From Microbacteriaceae bacterium (lineage in GTDB: Bacteria; Actinomycetota; Actinomycetes; Actinomycetales; Microbacteriaceae): a stretch of DNA of 64,000 nt. Position 1 is the first letter of the stretch. Every line of letters begins with the position of its first letter. This document shows, piece after piece, positions 9,447 to 18,786 of this stretch. The DNA is taken from NCBI GenBank assembly GCA_019638805.1, contig JAHBTA010000006.1, positions 53,349 to 117,348 on the forward strand, given 5' to 3'. Under the pieces are notes generated by a model, which saw only the letters and a list, made by a program, of their open reading frames with translations, made no database searches and was not told where the DNA came from. Both the position numbers and the translations under genes were made by a program.

Positions 9447-10402
9447 CCGAGACCCTCGCCGCGTACTCGCTGGTCGCGATCTACTCCGCGATCGCGGTGT
9501 ACGCGCTGGCGTTCATCGCCTACGTGCTCGACCTGAGCAAGCGCACGGCGGTGGCGCAGACCGCGCCCGCGGTCGCCTACACCGGGACGCAGTCGCGGTC
9601 CGGCGGCACCGCGGTGGCCGAGCGCACCACGGTCGCGGCCGTGGCGGGCACCGGCGCCACCCGCTACGAGCGCATCGCGTTCGCCCTGACCGCCCTCGGC
9701 TTCGCCATCCACGTCGCCTCGATCGTGCTGCGCGGCATCGCCGCGGGGCGCGTGCCGTGGGCCAACATGTTCGAGTTCGCCTGCATGGGCACGGTCTTCG
9801 CGGTCGCGGTGTTCCTCGCGGTGCAGCTCTGGCGCGACGTGCGCTTCCTGGGCGCGTTCATCCTGGGGCTCGTGGTGCTCCTGCTCGGGCTCTCGGCCGT
9901 CAACTTCTACGTGCCGATCACGCCGCTGCCGCCTGCCCTGCAGTCGGTGTGGCTCGTCATCCACGTGCTCGTCGCGACGCTGGCCACCGGGTTCTTCGCG
10001 GTCGGCGGGGGGCTCTCCATCGTGCAGCTCCTCCAGGCGCGACGCGAGGCCGGGGGGCTGGCGAAGTGGCGGTTCCTGGGGTCGGTCCCGGCATCCGACA
10101 AGCTCGAGACCATCGCCAACCGCGTCATCATCGTGGGCTTCGCGTTCTGGACCTTCACGCTCATCGCGGGCGCGATCTGGGCGGAGCGGGCCTGGGGTCG
10201 CTACTGGGGATGGGACACCAAGGAGGTCTGGACCTTCATCGTGTGGGTCCTGTTCGCCGGGTACGTCCACGCTCGCGCGACGCGCGGCTGGCGCGGCACC
10301 CCGTCGGCGTGGCTGGCCATCATCGGGTTCGCGGCCGTGCTGTTCAACTTCACCGTCGTGAACCTGTTCTTCAGCGGCTGGCACGCGTACTCGGGGCTGT
10401 AG
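9443..10402 (+). CDS. ccsB: Heme-handling cytochrome c assembly protein CcsB (CcsA)
   Basis: 319 aa, eight or so membrane helices. The tryptophan-rich WWD-type signature WGRYWGWDTKEVWTFIVW near residue 250 and flanking His residues (HVLVATLATG; HARATRG) bind heme for export. A variable Ala/Thr-rich loop (residues 35-70) separates the first helix from the core. It is the last gene of the tlpA-ccdA-resB-ccsB operon and is convergent with menC. Confidence 0.94.
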   Translation: MTETLAAYSLVAIYSAIAVYALAFIAYVLDLSKRTAVAQTAPAVAYTGTQSRSGGTAVAERTTVAAVAGTGATRYERIAFALTALGFAIHVASIVLRGIAAGRVPWANMFEFACMGTVFAVAVFLAVQLWRDVRFLGAFILGLVVLLLGLSAVNFYVPITPLPPALQSVWLVIHVLVATLATGFFAVGGGLSIVQLLQARREAGGLAKWRFLGSVPASDKLETIANRVIIVGFAFWTFTLIAGAIWAERAWGRYWGWDTKEVWTFIVWVLFAGYVHARATRGWRGTPSAWLAIIGFAAVLFNFTVVNLFFSGWHAYSGL

Positions 10403-10438
10403 GGCCGTTCCGCCGCGCGCCCGCGACGGCCGCCGGCG

Positions 10439-11509
10439 CTACGGGGCGAGCAGCCGCAGGCAGCGCTCGATGCGCTCGCGCCACCACGCCGCGCGCGCGG
10501 GTTCGGCGGCATGGCGCTGCAGCAGCGCGGGGCCCGGCTCGACCCGGCGCACCTCGATCGCGCCGTCGACCGGCAGCAGGGGCCGGTCGGTGACATCGGC
10601 CGCGAGCAGCGCCGCGGTGCCGAGACCGCAGTCGTAAGGCAGCTCGGGCAGCGCCGCCGCGAGCTCGGCGCCCATCGCCAGACCGACCGAGGTGTCCAGG
10701 GCGCTCGACACCACGACCGGCAGCCCCACCTCGCGCGCGATGCGCAGCGCCGCGGCGGTTCCGCCCAGCGGCTGCGCCTTGAGCACGAGCAGATCGGCCG
10801 CGCCCGCGCGCGCCACCGCGAGCGGGTCCTGCGCCTTGCGCACGCTCTCGTCGGCGGCGACCGGCAGATCCCAGTCGTGCAGCCGCGCCCGAAGCTCGGC
10901 CAGTTCGGGCACGGTGGCGCAGGGCTGCTCGAGGTACTCCAGGTCGAAGGGCGCGAGCTCGTGCGCGGCGCGCTCGGCCTCATCGAGGTTCCAGCCGCCG
11001 TTCGCGTCGAGACGGATGCGACCCTCCGCCCCCAGGAACGCCCGCGTCGCGCGCACCCGGGCCACGTCATCCGCGAGGGTCTGCCCGCGCTCGGCGACCT
11101 TGACCTTGACGGTGCGCACACCGGGGAACCTCGCGAGGATGCCCTCCACCTCGGCGGGGCCGACGGCCGGGAGGGTCGCGTTGACGGGGATGCGGTCGCG
11201 CGTCCCGGGGACCGGCGGCTCCCAGGCGAACCGGAGGGCGGCATCCAGCCAAGTCGCCGACTCGGCGTCGTCGTACTCGGTGAAGGGCGAGAACTCGGCC
11301 CAGCCGTGCGGACCGTGCAGCAGCACGGCCTCGCGCACCACGACACCGCGGAACCGGGTCGCGAGTGGCAGCGCGACGACGTGCGCCTGCGCGAGCAGCT
11401 CGGCGGCGCTCGGCAGAGCGCGCGGCGGCTCGGCGGGGCTCGGCAGGGCGCGCGGCTGCTCGGCGGGGCTCGGCAGGGCGCGCGGCTGCTCGGCGGGGCT
11501 CGGCACCAT
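10439..11509 (-). CDS. menC: o-Succinylbenzoate synthase
   Basis: 356 aa from the ATG at 11509. Enolase superfamily: the catalytic Lys motif TVKVKV is near residue 130, metal ligands lie in IRLDANGGWN and in LEYLEQPC near 180, and the second base is in LLVLKAQPLGG. It dehydrates SHCHC to o-succinylbenzoate in menaquinone synthesis. Its first 35 residues are three-and-a-half copies of a decapeptide related to PSPAEQPRAL, produced by a 30-bp tandem repeat. The catalytic domain starts near LAQAHVVALPL, so a shorter product is conceivable, but no better internal start is obvious. Confidence 0.9.
   Translation of the reverse strand: MVPSPAEQPRALPSPAEQPRALPSPAEPPRALPSAAELLAQAHVVALPLATRFRGVVVREAVLLHGPHGWAEFSPFTEYDDAESATWLDAALRFAWEPPVPGTRDRIPVNATLPAVGPAEVEGILARFPGVRTVKVKVAERGQTLADDVARVRATRAFLGAEGRIRLDANGGWNLDEAERAAHELAPFDLEYLEQPCATVPELAELRARLHDWDLPVAADESVRKAQDPLAVARAGAADLLVLKAQPLGGTAAALRIAREVGLPVVVSSALDTSVGLAMGAELAAALPELPYDCGLGTAALLAADVTDRPLLPVDGAIEVRRVEPGPALLQRHAAEPARAAWWRERIERCLRLLAP
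11401..11505. repeat. 30-bp tandem repeat in the menC 5' end
   Basis: Units begin at 11401, 11431, 11461 and 11491 (the last partial). The second and third are identical and begin CGGCGGGGCTCGGCAGGGCG. The period is a multiple of 3, so copy-number change keeps the menC frame. Confidence 0.9.
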
Positions 11510-11565
11510 GTGCCCAGTGTGGCAGCCGCCGCTAGGCTGGCGGCAGCCGGAGGAAGGGGAGCGCG

Positions 11566-12006
11566 ATGAGCTACCAGGGTCATCTGCCGCCGGGGCCGGG
11601 CTCTCCGATCGGACAGCGAGCGCCCGTCGACCCGCGCGCATACCAGCCGGCCACCATCACGCCGCTCGTCCGGCCCGAGCCGCTGCGCAGCGCGCCGACC
11701 CTGGGGCAGTACTTCCGGTCGGACACGCATGGGGCTCCGGGGGCGAAGAAGCGCCGCTGGGCGGGTGCGCTGTCGTTCTGGCTGGGGCTGGCATCCGTCA
11801 TCTGCCTCTTCATCGTCGGGGCGGCCTTCGAGGTGCACGCCTTCTACGACGTGGCGCTCGCGCTGGGCGTCGTCGGGGGGTTCTTCGGCCTCGTGGCGTT
11901 CGTCGCCGGTATCGGCCGGGTGCTGGGCTTCTTCGGGATCCTGCTCGCGCTGCTGGGCAACGTCTACGTCATCGGCTGGCTCGACACGGTGTTCAACGGG
12001 TCGTGA
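11566..12006 (+). CDS. Hypothetical membrane protein
   Basis: 146 aa. A Pro-rich hydrophilic N-terminus (residues 1-65) is followed by two or three hydrophobic segments (ALSFWLGLASVICLFIVG; VALALGVVGGFFGLVAFVAGI; LGFFGILLALLGNVYVIGWL). The layout resembles small DUF4190-like actinobacterial membrane proteins, but no family can be assigned firmly. It is divergent from menC, and its stop overlaps the next start, so it belongs to the menB-menE transcription unit. Confidence 0.75.
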   Translation: MSYQGHLPPGPGSPIGQRAPVDPRAYQPATITPLVRPEPLRSAPTLGQYFRSDTHGAPGAKKRRWAGALSFWLGLASVICLFIVGAAFEVHAFYDVALALGVVGGFFGLVAFVAGIGRVLGFFGILLALLGNVYVIGWLDTVFNGS

Positions 12007-12335
12007 GCACGGCGGCCGGCGAGGAGAGCACCGGGGTCGGCGAGGGCACCGGGCGCACGGCCGTGCCCGGCGTCGCGTCGTTCGCGCTCGCGCTGCTGAC
12101 GGTCGCGGGGCTCGTCACCGGGATCGCGCTGGCCGCCTCCCGCGCGTACGAACCGGCCACCTGGGTCGCCTACGCCGCCGTGGGCACGAGCGTCGCGGCC
12201 GTGCTGCTCGCGATCGTGGCGCTCATCGGGCGGCTCGGCCGCGGCTGGGCCGTCGCGGGGGGCGTGGTCGGCATCCTGGCGAACCCGCTCGTGCTGACGC
12301 CGCTGCTGGACGCGATCGGGGCGAGCTGGGCATGA
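12003..12335 (+). CDS. Hypothetical small membrane protein
   Basis: 110 aa starting at GTG, overlapping the previous stop by 4 bp and the menB start by 4 bp. After a short Gly/Thr-rich N-terminus there are about three hydrophobic segments (VASFALALLTVAGLVTGIAL; WVAYAAVGTSVAAVLLAIVAL; VAGGVVGILANPLVLTPLL). No known domain is recognised. The tight coupling on both sides supports it being translated. A link to menaquinone synthesis is only positional. Confidence 0.72.
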   Translation: MSTAAGEESTGVGEGTGRTAVPGVASFALALLTVAGLVTGIALAASRAYEPATWVAYAAVGTSVAAVLLAIVALIGRLGRGWAVAGGVVGILANPLVLTPLLDAIGASWA

Positions 12336-13204
12336 CCTCCGAAATCTTCGACGCATCCGCCTGGGCGGAGGTGCCCGGATTCGGCGACCTGACCGACATC
12401 ACCTACCACCACCACGTCGACGGCGGCATCGCGCGCGTCGCATTCGACCGGCCCGAGGTGCGCAACGCGTTCCGGCCGCACACCGTCGACGAGCTGTACG
12501 CGGCGCTCGATCACGCGCGGCAGGACGCGAGCATCGGGGTCGTGCTGCTCACCGGAAACGGGCCGTCTCCCCGGGACGGCGGGTGGGCGTTCTGCTCGGG
12601 CGGCGACCAGCGCGTGCGCGGAAAGGACGGGTACCAGACGGATGCCGGGGTCGGCCGCCTGCACATCCTCGAGGTCCAGCGGCTCATCCGGTTCATGCCC
12701 AAGGTGGTTATCGCGGTCGTGCCCGGCTGGGCGGCCGGGGGCGGGCACTCCCTGCACGTGGTGTGCGACCTGACCATCGCGTCCCGCGAGCACGCGCGCT
12801 TCAAGCAGACCGACGCCGACGTCGGATCTTTCGACGGCGGCTACGGCAGCGCGTACTTCGCGCGCCAGGTCGGGCAGAAGTTCGCGCGCGAGGTGTTCTT
12901 CCTCGCGCGGGAGTACGACGCGCAGCGCGCCCACGAGATGGGCGCGGTCAACGCAGTGGTGCCGCACGGCGACCTCGAATCGGAGGCGATCGCCTGGGGA
13001 CGCGAGATTCTGGGCAAGAGCCCCACCGCGATCCGCATGCTCAAGTTCGCCATGAACGCGGTCGACGACGGGATGGTCGGGCAGCAGGTCTTCGCGGGCG
13101 AGGCCACCCGGCTCGCCTATGGGACGGACGAGGCCGCCGAGGGGCGCGACGCCTTCCTGGGCAAACGCGATCCCGACTGGGGCCCCTACCCCTGGCAGTT
13201 CTGA
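12332..13204 (+). CDS. menB: 1,4-Dihydroxy-2-naphthoyl-CoA synthase
   Basis: 290-aa crotonase-fold enzyme that cyclises o-succinylbenzoyl-CoA. Diagnostic MenB segments are FCSGGDQRVRGKDGY near residue 86, AVVPGWAAGGGHSLHVVCDL near 128, and QTDADVGSFDGGYGSAY near 157; the DVGSFDGG Asp is catalytic. The C-terminal YPWQF matches the family end. It starts inside the preceding stop codon and is followed 1 bp later by menE. Confidence 0.96.
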   Translation: MTSEIFDASAWAEVPGFGDLTDITYHHHVDGGIARVAFDRPEVRNAFRPHTVDELYAALDHARQDASIGVVLLTGNGPSPRDGGWAFCSGGDQRVRGKDGYQTDAGVGRLHILEVQRLIRFMPKVVIAVVPGWAAGGGHSLHVVCDLTIASREHARFKQTDADVGSFDGGYGSAYFARQVGQKFAREVFFLAREYDAQRAHEMGAVNAVVPHGDLESEAIAWGREILGKSPTAIRMLKFAMNAVDDGMVGQQVFAGEATRLAYGTDEAAEGRDAFLGKRDPDWGPYPWQF

Positions 13205-13205
13205 C

Positions 13206-14315
13206 GTGAGGCGCGTGCGGGCGCTCGAGCCGGGGGAGGACGCGCTCGCGGCCCTGCGCGACGCGCTCGCCGGGGGTCCCGCCCTGTTCCCCGTGCCCCC
13301 CGGTGCCTCCTCGCGCGCCGAACCGACCGTGCCGCAGCGGGTCGCGCTCATCGTCGAGACCTCGGGGTCGACGGGGGCGCCCAAGCGCGTGGCACTGAGC
13401 GCGGACGCCGTGCTCGCGAGCGCCGCGGCGAGCGAGTCCGCCCTGGGTGGTCCGGGCCAGTGGGTGCTCGCGCTGCCGACGCACTACATCGCGGGGCTCA
13501 ACGTGCTCGCCCGCTCGATCGCCGCGGGCATCGACCCGGTCGCCGTCGAGGGGGAGCACTTCACCGCCGAGGGCTTCGTCAAGGCCGCGCGCCGCATGGG
13601 GGTGCCCGAGCGGTTCACGGCCCTCGTCCCCGCTCAGCTCGCGACGCTGCTCGAGGACGACGCCGCGACGAAGGAACTGCGCGGTTTCCAGGCAGTGCTG
13701 GTCGGCGGCCAGCCCATGCCCGTTCCGCTGCGCGAGGCCGCGGCCGCTGCCGGGGTGCGCGTGGTCCGCAGCTACGGCTCGAGCGAGACCAGCGGCGGCT
13801 GCGTCTACGACGGCGTTCCCATCGGGCAGACCGCCGTGCGCGTCGACGACGGCGAGGTGTGGCTGCACGGCCCGAGCCTGGCCGAGGGCTACCTCGGCGA
13901 TCCGGAACTCACCGAGCGACGCTTCCGCATGCACGACGGCCTGCGCTGGTGGACCACGGGCGACGGGGGCACCTGGGACGGCGAGCGCCTCACCGTGACG
14001 GGGCGCCTCGACGACGTGCTCATCTCGGGCGGCGTCAAGGTCGCGCCCGCGGCGGTGGAGCGCGTGCTGCACGAAGTTCCCGGGTTCGCGGATGCCGTGG
14101 TGGTCGCCGTCGGGGACGCCCGGTGGGGCGAGTCCCCGGTCGCGATCACGACCGGGACGGGCGACGCCGCCGCGGCGATCGCGGCCGTGGAGCAGGTGCT
14201 GGGGGCGCCCGCGCGGCCGGCCCGCGTGATCCGCGTCGAGACCATCCCGCTTCTCCCCAGCGGCAAGCCGGACCGGGTTGCCCTGCGCGCCCTGGCCGTG
14301 CGCGGCGCCGACTAG
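13206..14315 (+). CDS. menE: o-Succinylbenzoate--CoA ligase
   Basis: 369 aa starting at GTG. An AMP-forming acyl-CoA synthetase with P-loop ETSGSTGAPKRVALS near residue 50, motif SYGSSETSGGCVYDG near 193, TTGDGG near 257, GRLDDVLISGGVKV near 268 and the C-terminal Lys in PSGKPDRVAL. It is short for the family (usually 400-500 aa) but complete in motifs, as in many Actinobacteria. It activates o-succinylbenzoate for MenB. Confidence 0.92.
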   Translation: MRRVRALEPGEDALAALRDALAGGPALFPVPPGASSRAEPTVPQRVALIVETSGSTGAPKRVALSADAVLASAAASESALGGPGQWVLALPTHYIAGLNVLARSIAAGIDPVAVEGEHFTAEGFVKAARRMGVPERFTALVPAQLATLLEDDAATKELRGFQAVLVGGQPMPVPLREAAAAAGVRVVRSYGSSETSGGCVYDGVPIGQTAVRVDDGEVWLHGPSLAEGYLGDPELTERRFRMHDGLRWWTTGDGGTWDGERLTVTGRLDDVLISGGVKVAPAAVERVLHEVPGFADAVVVAVGDARWGESPVAITTGTGDAAAAIAAVEQVLGAPARPARVIRVETIPLLPSGKPDRVALRALAVRGAD

Positions 14316-14335
14316 CTGCCGATTAGGCTGAGCGC

Positions 14336-15427
14336 GTGGCGAAGCAGCAGCGGATCGACCCGAGGATCATCGAGCGCACCCGCGCGGCGAACGAGGCGGC
14401 GGCGAAGACCGCCGCGAAGGGTGCCGCGAAGACCCCCGCGAAGGGCAAGCCGGCCGCCAAGGCCGCCCCCAAGGGCAAGGGCCGCGGCAAGTCGGGCCGA
14501 CCGGGCGGGCGCCCCGCCGAGCAGCTGCCTCCCGCGACGCTCGGCACGTGGATCGTCGGCGCGCGTCCGCAGACCCTCGCGCTCGCGATCGCGCCGGTCG
14601 CGCTGGGAACCGGGGCGGCATCCCTGCTCATGGACCACTGGTACGACCACTGGGTGCGCGCGCTGCTCGCGCTCGCCGTCGCCGTCGCGCTGCAGATCGG
14701 TGTGAACTACGCCAACGACTACTCCGACGGGGTGCGCGGCGCCGACCGCAACCGGGTCGGGCCGCAGCGGCTCGTCGGGTCCGGTCGGGCCAAGCCGCGG
14801 CACGTGCTCATCGTCGCTCTCGTCTTCCTCGCCCTGGGGGCGGCGGCCGGGGCGACGCTTATCGTCCTGAGCCAGCAGTGGTGGCTCTTCGCGGGCGGCG
14901 TCGTGGCCCTCGCGGCCGCGTGGTTCTACACGGGCGGGCCCAAGCCCTACGGGTATCTGGGGCTCGGCGAGCTGGTGTCCGGACTGTTCTTCGGGCCCGC
15001 CGCGGTGGCCGGAACCATGTTCACGCAGGTGGGCGAGGTCAACGTCGAGGCGTGGGTCGGGGGCGCCGCGCTCGGTGTCATCGTCGCCGCCGTCATGCTC
15101 GTCAACAACCTGCGCGATCGCGAGCGCGACAAGGCGGCGGGCAAGCGCACGCTCGCGGTGCTGCTGGGCGATCTCGGGTCGCGCATCCTCTACATCGTGC
15201 TCATGCTGCTGCCGTTCGTGGCGCTCGTGCTCTTCCTGCTGTTCTACGACTGGACCGTGTTCGTGTTCTTCATCGGGCTCGCGGCACTGCCGGCGATGCT
15301 CATCGTGGCGACCGCGAAGACCGCGCGCGAGCTCGTGACCGCCCTGCGCCTCACGCTGCTGACCGCGCTCGGGTTCGGGGTCGGAATGGGTGCGGTGCTG
15401 GCCTTCGGCGGGATCCTCTGGATCTGA
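14336..15427 (+). CDS. menA: 1,4-Dihydroxy-2-naphthoate polyprenyltransferase
   Basis: 363 aa. The UbiA-family core starts near residue 65 (WIVGARPQTLALAIAPVALG) and holds the prenyl-diphosphate motifs NYANDYSDGVRGAD near residue 125 and NNLRDRERDKAAGKRTLA near residue 258, with about eight membrane helices. It joins the polyprenyl tail to DHNA. The first 60 residues are an unusual Ala/Lys-rich tail (repeats of AAKGAAKTPAKGK) resembling histone-like tails; most MenA proteins lack it. Confidence 0.93.
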   Translation: MAKQQRIDPRIIERTRAANEAAAKTAAKGAAKTPAKGKPAAKAAPKGKGRGKSGRPGGRPAEQLPPATLGTWIVGARPQTLALAIAPVALGTGAASLLMDHWYDHWVRALLALAVAVALQIGVNYANDYSDGVRGADRNRVGPQRLVGSGRAKPRHVLIVALVFLALGAAAGATLIVLSQQWWLFAGGVVALAAAWFYTGGPKPYGYLGLGELVSGLFFGPAAVAGTMFTQVGEVNVEAWVGGAALGVIVAAVMLVNNLRDRERDKAAGKRTLAVLLGDLGSRILYIVLMLLPFVALVLFLLFYDWTVFVFFIGLAALPAMLIVATAKTARELVTALRLTLLTALGFGVGMGAVLAFGGILWI

Positions 15428-15458
15428 GCGGCTGAGTTGGATCTGAGGGTCTGAGTCG

Positions 15459-15752
15459 CTAGTCGGTGGTGCCGTCGTCCTCGGCGGCGGCATCCTCGTC
15501 CACTGTGCCCTCGTCGGCCGCATCCTCCGCGGCCTCGTCGACCCCGCGCGCCGGCCGGTCGCGCGAGGCGGCCAGCTCGGCGGCCATGCGCTCGCGCAGC
15601 GGCCGGAAGAAGATGTAGGCCAGCAGGAACCCGACGACGGCCGCCAGCAGTGCCGCGAGCCACCAGTCCAGCCCCAGCAGGTACAGGGCGGCGAACGCGA
15701 TCGCGAAGAGTCCGAGCCGGACGAGCGTGTAGGCGAGCCAGGGGCGCATCAC
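15459..15752 (-). CDS. DUF4229 family membrane protein
   Basis: 97 aa. Two hydrophobic segments (YTLVRLGLFAIAFAALYLL and WLAALLAAVVGFLLAYIFF) are followed by a basic stretch and an acidic C-terminal tail rich in Asp/Glu. This is the DUF4229 layout often found beside men genes in Microbacteriaceae. The start could be either of two adjacent Met codons. Function unknown. Confidence 0.82.
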   Translation of the reverse strand: MMRPWLAYTLVRLGLFAIAFAALYLLGLDWWLAALLAAVVGFLLAYIFFRPLRERMAAELAASRDRPARGVDEAAEDAADEGTVDEDAAAEDDGTTD

Positions 15753-15790
15753 CCTCAGTCTAGGCGGGCGCCCGCGGCTAGAATCGGGCC

Positions 15791-16141
15791 ATGAGGGCGC
15801 TCCTGCCGTACATCCCGATCCTCATCGCGGTCGGGCTGACGATCTTCACGATCATCGACATCGCGCTCATCGACCGCGCCCGCGTGCGCGTCCTGCCCAA
15901 GGCGCTGTGGATGCTGCTCGCTCTGGTCGCGGTCGTCGGCCCGGTCCTATGGTTCCTTCTCGGTCGCGAGCGGCTGAACCCTCGGGGCGGTCGTGGGGGT
16001 TCGGTGCGGCGCGGTCCGAAGGCGCCCGATGATGACCCCGAGTTCCTGCGGCAGCTCACGCGCGAGCAGGCGCAGGCCGAGCGCATCCGGGAGCTGGAGG
16101 AGCGCCTGCGCGAACTCGACGACGACAAGCCGTCCGAGTGA
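15791..16141 (+). CDS. PLDc_N domain membrane protein
   Basis: 116 aa. Two N-terminal hydrophobic segments (residues 5-27 and 40-58, ending [10 protein letters not shown]) match the PLD nuclease N-terminal domain, a two-helix membrane module. The C-terminal half is a charged predicted coiled coil ([19 protein letters not shown]). It is translationally coupled to menD by a 4-bp overlap. Function unknown. Confidence 0.85.
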   Translation: MRALLPYIPILIAVGLTIFTIIDIALIDRARVRVLPKALWMLLALVAVVGPVLWFLLGRERLNPRGGRGGSVRRGPKAPDDDPEFLRQLTREQAQAERIRELEERLRELDDDKPSE

Positions 16142-17919
16142 CCTCGCCCGCGAGCACGTCTGCGGCAAGCGCAGCCGCGACGGCGTTGCTCGGCGAGCTG
16201 ATCGCGCGCGGCGTGCGCGACGTGGTGCTGAGCCCCGGCTCGCGCTCGCAGGCGCTCGCTCTGGCCGCCGCCGCCTACGAGCGGGCCGGGCGGGTACGGC
16301 TGCACGTGAGGATCGACGAGCGCTCGGCCGGTTTCCTCGCGCTCGGCCTCGCGGTCGAGACGGATGCGCCGGTCGCCGTGATCACGACGTCCGGTACCGC
16401 GGTGGCCGAGCTGCACCCCGCGGTGCTCGAGGCTTCGCACGCGGGGGTCCCCCTCATCCTGCTGACCGCGGATCGCCCCGCCGAGCTGCAGGGCATCGGC
16501 GCCAACCAGACCACCCGGCAGCCGGGCATCTTCGGGGATCGGGTTCCCGTGATCGACGTCGAGGCGCCGGCGGAGGGCGCCGACCATGAGGCCGCGGCCG
16601 CGGAGCTCGCCGCGCGCGTGCTCGGCAACGCAGGGCCGGTGCACGTCAACCTCGCCTTCCGTGAGCCGCTCTCGGGGCCGGCGGATCTCCGCCCCCCGTC
16701 GGAAACTCAGGAAACTCTGCCGCGCACGGCCCAGGTCTCCGGGCGGGTTGCCAACCCGGACGCGGAGTCTCCTGAATTTCCGGCACCGGTCCCGGCCGCC
16801 GGGCCGGCGGCGGGACCGGTCGCGGTGGTGGAGCCGGCCGCGGTGGCGGAGCCGCTCGAGCCTGGGGCGCACACGGTCGTCATCGCGGGAACGGGGGCGG
16901 GCGAGATCGCGGAGGCGACCGCTCGCGGACTGGGCGCTCCGCTGCTGGCCGAGGTCGCATCCGGTGCCCGATTTGGACCGCACCTGGTCGCCGCCTACCG
17001 CGAGCTCCTGCGGGCGGAGGGCCTCGGGGACCGCATCGAGCGCGCCGTGGTGTTCGGGCATCCGACCCTGAGTCGCGAGGTTCCGGCCCTGCTGGAGCGC
17101 GAGGGCGTCGAGGTCATCGTCGTGCGCTCGCGCGGCGTCGAGCGCTACGACCCCGGCCGCCGCGCGCGGCACGTGGATGCCGTGACCGTCGCCGAGGAAG
17201 CCCCCGTCCCCGAGGCCAACCGCTCGTGGGTCGGGGAGTGGGTCACCGCATCCCGCCGCCTTCTCGAGCAGCCCGAGCCCATGGGCGCGGGGCCCGACAC
17301 CGAGCACTTCGCGGAGCGGGCGACCTGGGCGCGCGAGCAGCTGGCCGAGCTGCGCGAGCCGGTGACCCGGCGCCTGCTCGTCGAGGCGGTCTGGAACGCG
17401 ACCTGGCCGCACGACCGCCTCGTGCTCGGGGCGTCGCGGCTCATCCGCGAGCTCGACCGGGTCGCCCCCGGCAAGCGCATCCCGGTGCACGCCAACCGCG
17501 GGCTGGCCGGCATCGACGGCACTATCGCCACGGCGACGGGCATCGCGCTGGCATCGCAGGCCGAGGGGGCAGGCAGGGGGGCGAAGGGCGTCACCCGCGT
17601 GCTGCTCGGCGACCTCGCCCTGCTGCACGACGCCGGGTCGCTGCTGGCCGGCGAGGGAGAACCCCGCCCGCGCATGCAGGTCATCGTCGGGAACGACCAC
17701 GGCGGCACCATCTTCGACGCGCTCGAGGTCGCGGGCACCGCCGACGCCGAGCTTTTCGACCGGGTCATGCTCACGCCGCAGACGGTCGACCTGGCCGCAC
17801 TGGCATCCGCGTACGGCTGGGAGTACCGCCGGGTCGAGACGCGCGGCGAACTCGACGGGTCGCTGACCCCGACCCCGGGGCGGGTACTGATCGAGGTGCC
17901 GCTCGCGAGGCGGCCATGA
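16138..17919 (+). CDS. menD: SEPHCHC synthase
   Basis: 593-aa thiamine diphosphate enzyme that adds a 2-oxoglutarate-derived unit to isochorismate. Typical segments are [16 protein letters not shown] near residue 32, [14 protein letters not shown] near 59, [20 protein letters not shown] near 83 and [20 protein letters not shown] near 110. The TPP/Mg region is [12 protein letters not shown] near 490. Residues 188-215 sit on a nucleotide palindrome and form a Pro/Ala-rich linker between the first and second domains, longer than expected. It starts with GTG overlapping the previous gene. Confidence 0.95.
   Translation: MTSPASTSAASAAATALLGELIARGVRDVVLSPGSRSQALALAAAAYERAGRVRLHVRIDERSAGFLALGLAVETDAPVAVITTSGTAVAELHPAVLEASHAGVPLILLTADRPAELQGIGANQTTRQPGIFGDRVPVIDVEAPAEGADHEAAAAELAARVLGNAGPVHVNLAFREPLSGPADLRPPSETQETLPRTAQVSGRVANPDAESPEFPAPVPAAGPAAGPVAVVEPAAVAEPLEPGAHTVVIAGTGAGEIAEATARGLGAPLLAEVASGARFGPHLVAAYRELLRAEGLGDRIERAVVFGHPTLSREVPALLEREGVEVIVVRSRGVERYDPGRRARHVDAVTVAEEAPVPEANRSWVGEWVTASRRLLEQPEPMGAGPDTEHFAERATWAREQLAELREPVTRRLLVEAVWNATWPHDRLVLGASRLIRELDRVAPGKRIPVHANRGLAGIDGTIATATGIALASQAEGAGRGAKGVTRVLLGDLALLHDAGSLLAGEGEPRPRMQVIVGNDHGGTIFDALEVAGTADAELFDRVMLTPQTVDLAALASAYGWEYRRVETRGELDGSLTPTPGRVLIEVPLARRP
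16700..16783. repeat. Imperfect palindrome inside the menD coding region
   Basis: The arm CGGAAACTCAGGAAACTC from 16700 pairs with GAGTCTCCTGAATTTCCG ending at 16782 (two mismatches). The spacer carries an inner dyad (CGGGTT/AACCCG). The frame of menD is kept. Similar layout to the intergenic repeat at 5755-5841. Confidence 0.65.
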
Positions 17920-17932
17920 GTACCCTGTGCGC

Positions 17933-18766
17933 ATGAAGGAACTGCTGCGCGCCGGTCCGGGTTTCCAGCTCTCGGGGGTGGACACCGGAGCGACGCCGGG
18001 CTTCACCGGGGACAAAAAGGACGGCCAGAAGACGCTCGCGGACGGCGCCGACGACCTCGCCGACCTGCAGGAGCAGCTCTTCGCCACCGGGAAGTTCGGC
18101 GGCACCCGCAGCGTGCTGCTCGTGTTGCAGGCCATGGACACCGCGGGCAAGGGCGGCATCGTCAAGCACGTCGTCGGCTCGGTCGATCCGCAGGGCGTGC
18201 ACATTCACGCGTTCAAGGCCCCGACCGACGAGGAGAAGGCGCACGACTTCCTGTGGCGCGTGCGCAGGGAGCTGCCGGTGGCCGGCCAGCTCGGGGTCTT
18301 CGACCGCTCGCACTACGAGGACGTGCTCATCCACCGGGTGCGCGGGTTCTCGCCGCCGGATGTCATCGAGCAGCGCTACGGCATCATCGTGGACTTCGAG
18401 CGCGAACTCGCCGCCGCGGGCACCGCGCTGGTCAAGGTCATGCTGCACATCTCGCCCGAGGAGCAGAAGCAGCGCCTCTCCGATCGGCTCGACGACCCGG
18501 CCAAGCACTGGAAGTACAACCCCGGCGACCTCGAGGAGCGCGCCCTGTGGCCCGCCTACATGGAGGCCTACCAGCTCGCGATCGAGCGCACCTCGACCGA
18601 CGAGGCGCCCTGGTACGTCGTACCCGCCGACCACAAGTGGTACGCGCGGCTCGCGGTGCAGCACCTCCTGGTGGATGCGCTCCGCGGCCTGGGCATGGAG
18701 TGGCCGAAAGCGGACTACGACGTCGAGGCGGAGAAGAAGCGGCTGGCGGAGTCGGTCATCGCCTGA
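17933..18766 (+). CDS. PPK2-family polyphosphate:nucleotide phosphotransferase
   Basis: 277 aa from the ATG at 17933 (a GTG two codons earlier is possible). Walker A QAMDTAGKGGIVKHV near residue 64, the catalytic segment FDRSHYEDVLIHRV near residue 122, and the lid region with HWKYNPGDLEER near 195 are all typical of PPK2. The enzyme moves phosphate between inorganic polyphosphate and nucleotides. Class (NDP or NMP specificity) cannot be set from sequence reading. It is placed between menD and menF. Confidence 0.92.
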   Translation: MKELLRAGPGFQLSGVDTGATPGFTGDKKDGQKTLADGADDLADLQEQLFATGKFGGTRSVLLVLQAMDTAGKGGIVKHVVGSVDPQGVHIHAFKAPTDEEKAHDFLWRVRRELPVAGQLGVFDRSHYEDVLIHRVRGFSPPDVIEQRYGIIVDFERELAAAGTALVKVMLHISPEEQKQRLSDRLDDPAKHWKYNPGDLEERALWPAYMEAYQLAIERTSTDEAPWYVVPADHKWYARLAVQHLLVDALRGLGMEWPKADYDVEAEKKRLAESVIA

Positions 18767-18786
18767 CGAATGCGCTGTGCCGTTGG

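Noticed and set aside
15778..18204. 808-codon minus-strand frame
   Set aside because: Antisense of the PLDc_N gene and menD; no recognisable domain.
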